Source: Sphingomonas naphthae (lineage in GTDB: Bacteria; Pseudomonadota; Alphaproteobacteria; Sphingomonadales; Sphingomonadaceae). From it: DNA of 64,000 bases. The position numbers and the translations under genes are program-made. Positions 58,768 to 64,000 of this stretch are shown piece by piece. The first letter of the stretch is position 1; every line of letters begins with the position of its first letter. A model generated the notes under the pieces. That model made no database searches. It was not told the origin of the DNA and saw only the letters and a program-made list of their open reading frames with translations. The stretch spans positions 1,736,001-1,800,000 of the forward strand of contig NZ_CP117411.1 in the NCBI RefSeq assembly GCF_028607085.1, read 5' to 3'.

Positions 58768-59651
58768 CCAAGTCCTCCCCGCGCGCCGCTTTCCTGGCCC
58801 TCACCATCGCCGGCGTTTTCTGGGGTCTCGGCTTCCCGCTCGGCAAGCTGGCGCTGCGCGAGATCGCGCCGCCGCACATGGTGCTGCTGCGCTTCGCAGT
58901 GGCGGCGCTGGTGGCCCTGCCCTTCGCCATCCGCACGCCGGCGATGCGCGCGATGTTCCGATCCGGGCCGGTGCTGGCGGCGGGCATCCTCTACGGCATC
59001 GCCTTCCTCGTCCAGTTCGAGGGGCTGGCGCGGGTGTCGGTGACGCTGGCGGCGCTTCTGGTCGGCGCGATGCCCGCGCTGATCGCCATCAGCGCGCGGA
59101 TCATGGGCGAGCGGGTGACCCGCCTGTCGTGGGCCGGGGTCGCCGCCTCGACGCTCGGCGCCGGGCTGATCGCGGGCAAGCCGGGCGGCGCGGGATCGGT
59201 GCTGGGCGTGATCCTGTCGCTCGCCTCGCTGCTGATCTTCCTCGCCTGGCTGATCGTGCTGCGCCGCGCGCCGAAGGGGCCGTCCAGCCTCACCATTCCC
59301 GCCGTCACCGTGATCGTCGCCGGGTTGACGGTGCTGCCGATCGCGGTGGCGATGCACGGTTTGCCCCCGCTCGCGCTCAGCGCCGGGGCGTGGGCCGGGA
59401 TCGTCGGCCAGGGCATCCTCTCCACCTTCCTCGCCACCGCCGCCTGGGCCTATGGCGCGTCGCGGGTCGATGCGGCGAGCGCGGGCGTGTTCATCAATAT
59501 CGAGCCGCTGATGGGCGCGATCCTGGGCGTGGCGCTGTTCGGCGACCGTCTGACGGCGGCGCTGGCGATCGGCGGCCTGCTGATCCTGATCGGCAGCCTC
59601 GCCGTGGTGCGCGGCGAGAAGGGCGAACCGACACCGCCATCGCCAGCCTGA
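58764..59651 (+). CDS. EamA-family (DMT superfamily) transporter
   Basis: A 295-residue protein with ten transmembrane helices in two EamA repeats. Repeat 1 starts FLALTIAGVFWGLGFPLGKL and ends SVTLAALLVGAMPALIAISA; repeat 2 ends FINIEPLMGAILGVALFGDR, the usual conserved proline-bearing helix. Members export amino acids or other metabolites. The GTG start lies within the preceding MFS gene's end (GTGA overlap). A family A repeat follows. Confidence 0.92.
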   Translation: MTKSSPRAAFLALTIAGVFWGLGFPLGKLALREIAPPHMVLLRFAVAALVALPFAIRTPAMRAMFRSGPVLAAGILYGIAFLVQFEGLARVSVTLAALLVGAMPALIAISARIMGERVTRLSWAGVAASTLGAGLIAGKPGGAGSVLGVILSLASLLIFLAWLIVLRRAPKGPSSLTIPAVTVIVAGLTVLPIAVAMHGLPPLALSAGAWAGIVGQGILSTFLATAAWAYGASRVDAASAGVFINIEPLMGAILGVALFGDRLTAALAIGGLLILIGSLAVVRGEKGEPTPPSPA

Positions 59652-59671
59652 GCGGGCACGTCCTCTCACTC

Positions 59672-59757
59672 TCCGTTCGCCCTGAGCATAGTCGAAGGGC
59701 GTGCGATGGAACGTGGCGCGTGGGGCATGTCCTTCGACCATGCTCAGGACGAGCGGT
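59672..59757. repeat. Palindromic repeat (family A)
   Basis: CCGTTCGCCCTGAGCATAGT then CGAAGGGCGTGC at the left, and GTCCTTCGACCATGCTCAGG then ACGAGCGG at the right. Centre carries GGAACGTGGCGCGTGGGGC. Related to copies at 15739, 48185 and 61356. Confidence 0.8.
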
Positions 59758-59821
59758 TCGAGTTCTCGGGAGCCAATTCGCCGCCATGGCGTTGACCCCG
59801 CGATGCGGAGGCGAAACGATC

Positions 59822-60535
59822 ATGCAGAGCGAACCGCCGCGCCCTGACGGCTTCGAGCGCGGCGACGGTGCTTCCTCGCGCGCGGTGGCGAGCGAGATGG
59901 AGCGTCTGTTCGCCGGCCTGCCCACGCCCGAACCCGAAGCGCCCGCCGATCCGACGCCCCCCCTGCCCGCGCCGCCCGCAAGACGCGGCCGCCGGCTGAC
60001 GCTGGCGCTCGTCACCGGCGCGATCGCCGCCGTCGCCGCCACGCTCGCCACCAACGCGCGTCTCGGCGAGCGGCTGACGCCCGCCCCCCGTCAACCAGCC
60101 GTCGCCGCCCGGCCAGCCCCGCCCCCGCCCGCCGCCGAACCGCCACGGATGAAGGTCGTCGATGCCGAGGCGATCGCGGCCGAGCCGATCGAAAAACCCG
60201 CACCCGCCAAGCCGGTGTCCAAACCCCGCATCGCGACCAGCACCCCAGAGCGCGACACGCCCCGCACCCTCTACCGCCCCGCCCCCAGCGCCGACTGTGC
60301 CAGGCTCGACCGGCGCGAGCGGGCGTGGTGCCTGCATCCCGAGATCCTCGCCGCCGATCGCCGCCTGCGCGACGCCTATTCCGCCGCCGAGCGCGCCGGC
60401 GTGCCCGCCGACAAGTTGCGCCGGGATCGCCGCGAATGGGATCGCCTCCGCCGCCTCTCCGACGACGATCCCGCCCGCCTGCTCGCCGGCTATGAGGCGC
60501 TGGCCGAGGATCTGCGCTGGTACGCCCGCCAATGA
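59822..60535 (+). CDS. Membrane-anchored protein with LprI/DUF1311-like C-terminal domain
   Basis: A 237-residue protein. A disordered, Pro-rich N-terminus precedes one transmembrane helix (LALVTGAIAAVAATLATNA, about 60-78), then a Pro/Ala-rich linker and a C-terminal domain of about 80 residues with paired cysteines (SADCARLDRRERAWCLHPEI) and ADRRLRDAYSAAERAGVPAD leading to RREWDRLRRL. This cysteine-helix pattern is that of LprI/DUF1311 proteins, some of which inhibit lysozyme. ATG 59822 is used; ATG 59786 in frame is possible. It overlaps the phosphatase gene (ATGA). Confidence 0.7.
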   Translation: MQSEPPRPDGFERGDGASSRAVASEMERLFAGLPTPEPEAPADPTPPLPAPPARRGRRLTLALVTGAIAAVAATLATNARLGERLTPAPRQPAVAARPAPPPPAAEPPRMKVVDAEAIAAEPIEKPAPAKPVSKPRIATSTPERDTPRTLYRPAPSADCARLDRRERAWCLHPEILAADRRLRDAYSAAERAGVPADKLRRDRREWDRLRRLSDDDPARLLAGYEALAEDLRWYARQ

Positions 60536-61338
60536 CGCCGCCGCCTGCCCTCGAAACCGATCGCACGGTCGATGGGAAGATCGTCTACGCCGTCGGCGAC
60601 ATCCACGGCCGCTACGATCTGCTGCGCCAGATGCTCGGCCTCATCGTCGAGGATTACGGCACGCAGGCGCGCGGGCGGCGGCTGACGCTCATCCTGTGCG
60701 GCGACTATATCGATCGCGGGCCGGAGAGCGCCGACGTGCTGGAGGCGCTCGTCTGGCTCACCCGCCGGCCGGAATTTCACGTCCGGCTGCTCAAGGGCAA
60801 TCACGAACAGGGCCTGCTCGACTTCCTCGACCGGCCCGAGGACGGCGGCCCATGGCTGCGCTACGGCGGCACCCGCACCCTCGCCTCCTACCGCATCGAT
60901 CCCCCCGCCCCCGACGCGAAGGCCGCCAAGCTGGTGAAGGCGCGGGATGCCTTGCTCGATCGGATGCCGGCCTCCCACCTCCATCTGCTAGGCGCGCTCG
61001 AACTGTCGGTCACGATCGGCGACTATCTGTTCGTCCATGCCGGCATCCGCCCCGGCGTGGCGCTGGCCGATCAGGCCGAGGACGATCTCCTCTGGATTCG
61101 CGACGAGTTCCTCGAAAAGGACATGCGCCACGACCATTTCGTGATCCACGGCCACAGCTGGATCGACGACCAGCCCAGCATCCGCCCCCACCGCATCGGC
61201 ATCGACACCGGCGCCTACGCCACCGGCGTGCTGACGGCGGTGCGGCTGGAGGATGGCTCGGCGACGATCCTCCGCGCGGCGGGCACGCCCGATCCGGCGG
61301 CGGATGATCGGCACGGGGCGGAGGCGGCGGAAGGCTGA
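60532..61338 (+). CDS. PPP-family serine/threonine (metallo)phosphatase
   Basis: A 268-residue metallophosphoesterase with the three PPP motifs: VGDIHGRYDLLRQML (about 21-35), CGDYIDRGPESADVL, and LKGNHEQGLLDFL. Metal-binding histidines follow in FVHAGIRPG and VIHGHSWID. It is similar to bacterial PrpA/ApaH-like phosphatases that act on phosphoproteins or bis-nucleotides. It is coupled to the LprI-like gene by ATGA overlap. A family A repeat follows its stop. Confidence 0.9.
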   Translation: MTPPPALETDRTVDGKIVYAVGDIHGRYDLLRQMLGLIVEDYGTQARGRRLTLILCGDYIDRGPESADVLEALVWLTRRPEFHVRLLKGNHEQGLLDFLDRPEDGGPWLRYGGTRTLASYRIDPPAPDAKAAKLVKARDALLDRMPASHLHLLGALELSVTIGDYLFVHAGIRPGVALADQAEDDLLWIRDEFLEKDMRHDHFVIHGHSWIDDQPSIRPHRIGIDTGAYATGVLTAVRLEDGSATILRAAGTPDPAADDRHGAEAAEG

Positions 61339-61355
61339 GCCCTCACCCCTGACGG

Positions 61356-61440
61356 GCCGTTCGTGCTGAGCGAAGTCGAAGCACGGGAAACGAAGCGCAG
61401 CGTTTGGGGCACGTCCTTCGACTTCGCTCAGGACGAACGG
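61356..61440. repeat. Palindromic repeat (family A)
   Basis: CCGTTCGTGCTGAGCGAAGT then CGAAGCACG at the left; CGTCCTTCGACTTCGCTCAG then GACGAACGG at the right; centre GCGCAGCGTTTGGGGC. It lies between convergent phosphatase and aldo/keto reductase genes. Confidence 0.85.
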
Positions 61441-61461
61441 GTTTACGGGGCGCGATGCCCC

Positions 61462-62487
61462 TCAGCTCGCCCGATACTCCCCCTGCCGCGCCAGCATCCA
61501 GCCGGGATATTCCGGCGCCAGCTTCGTCACCGCATCGATCGCCGCCAGTTCGGCGGCCGACAAGGTCACCCCCGTCGCCGCGATATTGTCGGTCAGCTGG
61601 TCCACTTTCTTCGCACCGACGATCACGCTGGTAACCGCTTTCTGGTGGAGCAGCCACGCCAGCGCGATGCGCGCCACCGATGCGCCATGGGCGTGCGCGA
61701 TCGGGCGCATCACGTCGATCGCGGCATAGCCCCGTTCGCGATCGACCGGCGGGAAATCGAAGGTGGCGCGGCGGCCGTCGCCCGCCGCCTCGTCGCGCCG
61801 GTCATATTTGCCCGACAGCAGCCCGCCGGCGAGCGGGCTCCACACCATCAGCCCGACCCCCTCGCTCTCCAGCATCGGCACGATCTCCCGCTCCAGATCG
61901 CGTCCGGCGACGGTGTAATAGGCCTGGAGGCTGGCGAAGCGGGCAAGGCCCAGCCGCTCGGAAATGCCCAGCGCCTTGGCGATCTGCCACGCCGCCCAGT
62001 TCGACACGCCGATGTAGCGCACCCGCCCCTGCCGCACGAGGATGTCGAGCGCGGCCAGCGTTTCCTCGATCGGCGTGACCGGATCGAAGCCGTGGATCTG
62101 ATAGAGATCGACATGGTCGAGCTGGAGCCGCTTGAGGCTCGCCTCGATCCCGGCGAGGATATGGTAACGCGAGGCGCCCGTGGCGTTCGGCCCCGGCCCG
62201 GTCGGCCCGAGCACCTTGGTCGCCACCACCACCTCGTCGCGCCGCACGCCGAGATTGCGGAGCGCTTGCCCGGTCATCTCTTCCGATCGGCCGACCGAAT
62301 AGACGTCCGCCGTGTCGATGAAGTTCATGCCCGCATCCAGCGCCGTCCTGACGAGCGCATCGACGGCATCCTGCTCCAGCCGGCCGATCTGCCCCCAGAA
62401 CCCCTCGTCACCGCCACCGAAGGTCATCGTGCCGAGGCACAGTTCGGACACGAGCAGGCCGGTTCGGCCGAGGCGATTGTAGCGCAT
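61462..62487 (-). CDS. Aldo/keto reductase
   Basis: A 341-residue NADPH-dependent reductase of the AKR TIM-barrel fold, related to YajO/Tas-type members. It has RYNRLGRTGLLVSELCLGTM, the catalytic Asp/Tyr segment FIDTADVYSVGRSEEMTGQA, HVDLYQIHGFDPVTPIEETL (catalytic His), GVSNWAAWQIA, and LAWLLHQKAVTSVIVGAKKV for cofactor binding. ATG 62485-62487 gives the standard start; a further 60 upstream codons are open but unrelated. Substrate is unknown. It is divergent from the TonB receptor. Confidence 0.92.
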   Translation of the reverse strand: MRYNRLGRTGLLVSELCLGTMTFGGGDEGFWGQIGRLEQDAVDALVRTALDAGMNFIDTADVYSVGRSEEMTGQALRNLGVRRDEVVVATKVLGPTGPGPNATGASRYHILAGIEASLKRLQLDHVDLYQIHGFDPVTPIEETLAALDILVRQGRVRYIGVSNWAAWQIAKALGISERLGLARFASLQAYYTVAGRDLEREIVPMLESEGVGLMVWSPLAGGLLSGKYDRRDEAAGDGRRATFDFPPVDRERGYAAIDVMRPIAHAHGASVARIALAWLLHQKAVTSVIVGAKKVDQLTDNIAATGVTLSAAELAAIDAVTKLAPEYPGWMLARQGEYRAS

Positions 62488-62842
62488 CGATGGCTCCCGC
62501 TGGGGCCGGATCACGGGGGCGACCCGGAATTGCCCGGCCCATCTGGGTTCCGTACCGATCGTTACAACCCCGGATCGCCGATCCCCGTCGCTTTTGCGCG
62601 GCCAAGCGAGACTGCGCCCGGCCGATAGTTTTTCCATGTTTGCGCCGGCGGGCAACGCCCGTAGCAATCTCTACCAGAACAGTAAGAAAAAGCGCCGCGA
62701 CTGGATTCGTCTCTAACGGGCCGAAAAAGGATCGTGGACTAGGGGATCGAAAACCGCGTCCGTTCGGACGGCGGACCACATTCCCGGCGCGCGCCTCTTT
62801 TCTCTGCCGTTTTAATAGAGATATACAGTGGAGGTCCCCCCG
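62488..62842. other. 355-bp intergenic region upstream of the TonB receptor
   Basis: It separates the aldo/keto reductase from the receptor gene. I see no convincing small gene. It contains a small hairpin CGTCCG-tt-CGGACG near 62759-62772, an A/T-richer stretch just before the receptor (GTTTTAATAGAGATATACAG, about 62812-62831) that could hold a promoter -10, and a GGAGG site before the ATG. Open frames crossing it lack similarity or extend from neighbouring genes in other frames. Confidence 0.5.
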
Positions 62843-64000
62843 ATGTTTGCTCCATTCCGTCGCCAGACGCCTCGCCGCGCCCTGTGGGTGGCCCTTGCCG
62901 GCACCAGCCTGCTCGCGCTCCCCGCTACCGCCTACGCCGCCGACGCGCCCGCCGAGGCGGAAGCCGAACAGGCCCAGCCATCGGGCGGACACGACATCGT
63001 CATCACCGCGCGCCGCCGCGAGGAGAATATCCAGAACGTGCCGATCGCCGTGTCGGTGGTGAGCGCGGCGACGCTCGACGCGCAGGGCACCTACAATATC
63101 TCGCGCCTGACGCAGCTCACGCCGACCCTGCAATTCTATTCGCAGAATCCGCGCAACACCTTCGTCAACATTCGCGGCATCGGCGCGCCGTTCGGCCTCA
63201 CCAACGACGGCTTCGAACAGGGCGTCGGCGTCTATATCGACGATGTCTATTACAACCGCATCGCCTCGGCGACGCTCGACTTCGTCGATGTCGAGCGGAT
63301 CGAGACGCTGCGCGGGCCGCAGGGCACGCTGTACGGCAAGAACACCACGGCCGGCGCGATCAACATCACCACCCGCGCGCCGAGCTTCGATTTCGAGGGC
63401 AAGGCCGAGGTGACCCTGGGCAACCTCAACTTCAAGCAGGGCAAGGCGTCGGTCTCCGGCCCGCTCTCCGACACGCTCGCCGCCCGCATCAGCGTGACGA
63501 CCACCGACCGTCGCGGCACGCTCTACAACACGACCACCAGCAGCTACATCCAGTCGCAGGACAGCGTGGGCGTGCGCGGATCGCTGTTGTGGAAGCCGAG
63601 CGAGGATCTGCGCGTCACCCTTTCGGGCGACTGGGCCCTTCAGGATCCGAATTGCTGCGCCTTCGCCTACGGCAGCTACGGCCCCACCCAGCGCGCCGCC
63701 AACCGCCAGTATCCGGCGCTCGTCTCCTATTTCCCCGGCTATACGGTGCCCAGCACCAATCCCTATGACCGGGTGACCGACGCAGACGCCGCGCTCGCCG
63801 CCCGCAACGAGATCGGCGGCCTCTCGGCGCGCGCCGTGTGGGATGTCAGCGACAGCAACACGATCACCTCGATCAGCGCATGGCGCTTCTGGGACTGGAG
63901 CCCCGCCAACGACCGCGACTACACCGGCCTGCCGATCTACACCAAGGTCAACAACCCCACGAAGCAGAACCAGTACTCGCAGGAATTCCGCTTCAACCAC
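62843..64000 (+). CDS. TonB-dependent receptor, N-terminal part (gene runs off the window)
   Basis: The first 386 codons of an outer-membrane TonB-dependent receptor. A signal peptide (ALWVALAGTSLLALPATAYA) precedes a TonB-box-like DIVITARRREENIQNVP, then the plug domain with VNIRGIGAPFG, VGVYIDDVYYNR, DVERIETLRGPQGTLYGKNT and AGAINITTRAPSF. Barrel strands follow (LRVTLSGDWALQDPNC, SQEFRFNH at the edge). ATG 62843 has GGAGG nine bases upstream. This subgroup is abundant in sphingomonads and imports siderophores, vitamin or plant/aromatic compounds; substrate cannot be told. Confidence 0.93.
   Translation, partial: MFAPFRRQTPRRALWVALAGTSLLALPATAYAADAPAEAEAEQAQPSGGHDIVITARRREENIQNVPIAVSVVSAATLDAQGTYNISRLTQLTPTLQFYSQNPRNTFVNIRGIGAPFGLTNDGFEQGVGVYIDDVYYNRIASATLDFVDVERIETLRGPQGTLYGKNTTAGAINITTRAPSFDFEGKAEVTLGNLNFKQGKASVSGPLSDTLAARISVTTTDRRGTLYNTTTSSYIQSQDSVGVRGSLLWKPSEDLRVTLSGDWALQDPNCCAFAYGSYGPTQRAANRQYPALVSYFPGYTVPSTNPYDRVTDADAALAARNEIGGLSARAVWDVSDSNTITSISAWRFWDWSPANDRDYTGLPIYTKVNNPTKQNQYSQEFRFNH

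Noticed and set aside
62408-64000. 530-codon minus-strand frame at the right edge
   Set aside because: Antisense to the TonB receptor, which has clear plug motifs, and it overlaps the aldo/keto reductase start.

Overview
The window looks like a chromosomal housekeeping segment of a high-GC alphaproteobacterium, most likely a sphingomonad (Sphingomonas or close kin). The grounds are strong G/C third positions in nearly every gene, a SciP (DUF1153) cell-cycle regulator, an HdaA-type DnaA homologue, a TonB receptor with the N-terminal plug signature common in sphingomonads, separate glyQ/glyS followed by ppdK, and many short palindromic repeats of the kinds scattered through such genomes. No tRNA, rRNA, CRISPR array, insertion sequence, prophage, defence island or secondary-metabolite cluster was found.

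Layout. 1-4.4 kb (minus): sugar-nucleotide genes for heptose and Kdo (hldD partial, hldE, an AGE-family epimerase, a histidine phosphatase, kdsB). 4.5-9.5 kb (plus): a compact peptide/opine-type ABC importer in three overlapping genes, in which the substrate-binding protein is fused to the first permease and the two ATPases are fused to each other. 9.5-15.7 kb: lysC, ubiG, ppk2, aspS, rnd and an I78-type inhibitor lipoprotein. 15.9-21.5 kb (minus): a DUF2066-like gene, hdaA, ppk1 and ppx, divergent from purM-purN-YjbR-membrane protein (21.6-24.4 kb). 24.5-27.1 kb (minus): ndk, holC, pepA. 27.2-32.8 kb (plus): lptD-surA-pdxA-rsmA, an outer-membrane biogenesis operon. 32.9-37.7 kb (minus): M28 peptidase, guaB, rsmB, TPR protein. 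37.9-42.1 kb: MBL-fold hydrolase, mnmA, sciP, a GlsB/YeaQ-like membrane protein, a SIMPL-domain protein. 42.3-46.7 kb: an RND efflux pair. 46.9-49.4 kb: DUF445 protein, a small low-GC membrane protein, a MerR/TipAS regulator. 49.5-56 kb (minus): glyQ-glyS-ppdK. 56-64 kb: folE, an MFS/EamA exporter pair, an LprI-like protein with a PPP phosphatase, an aldo/keto reductase and the start of a TonB-dependent receptor.

The most unusual feature is glyS. It carries two palindromic repeats inserted in frame, each resembling elements found between genes elsewhere in the window, and between them lies a roughly 350-bp stretch of about 52% GC in a gene otherwise near 70%. Other points of note are the binding-protein/permease fusion, a pdxA gene with no canonical start codon that would keep its conserved N-terminus, a ppk2 ribosome-binding site buried in a 9-bp hairpin, and a textbook MerR-type 19-bp-spacer promoter that predicts a leaderless message. 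I did not find a wholly new multi-gene system. The novelty here lies in gene architecture and repeat biology.
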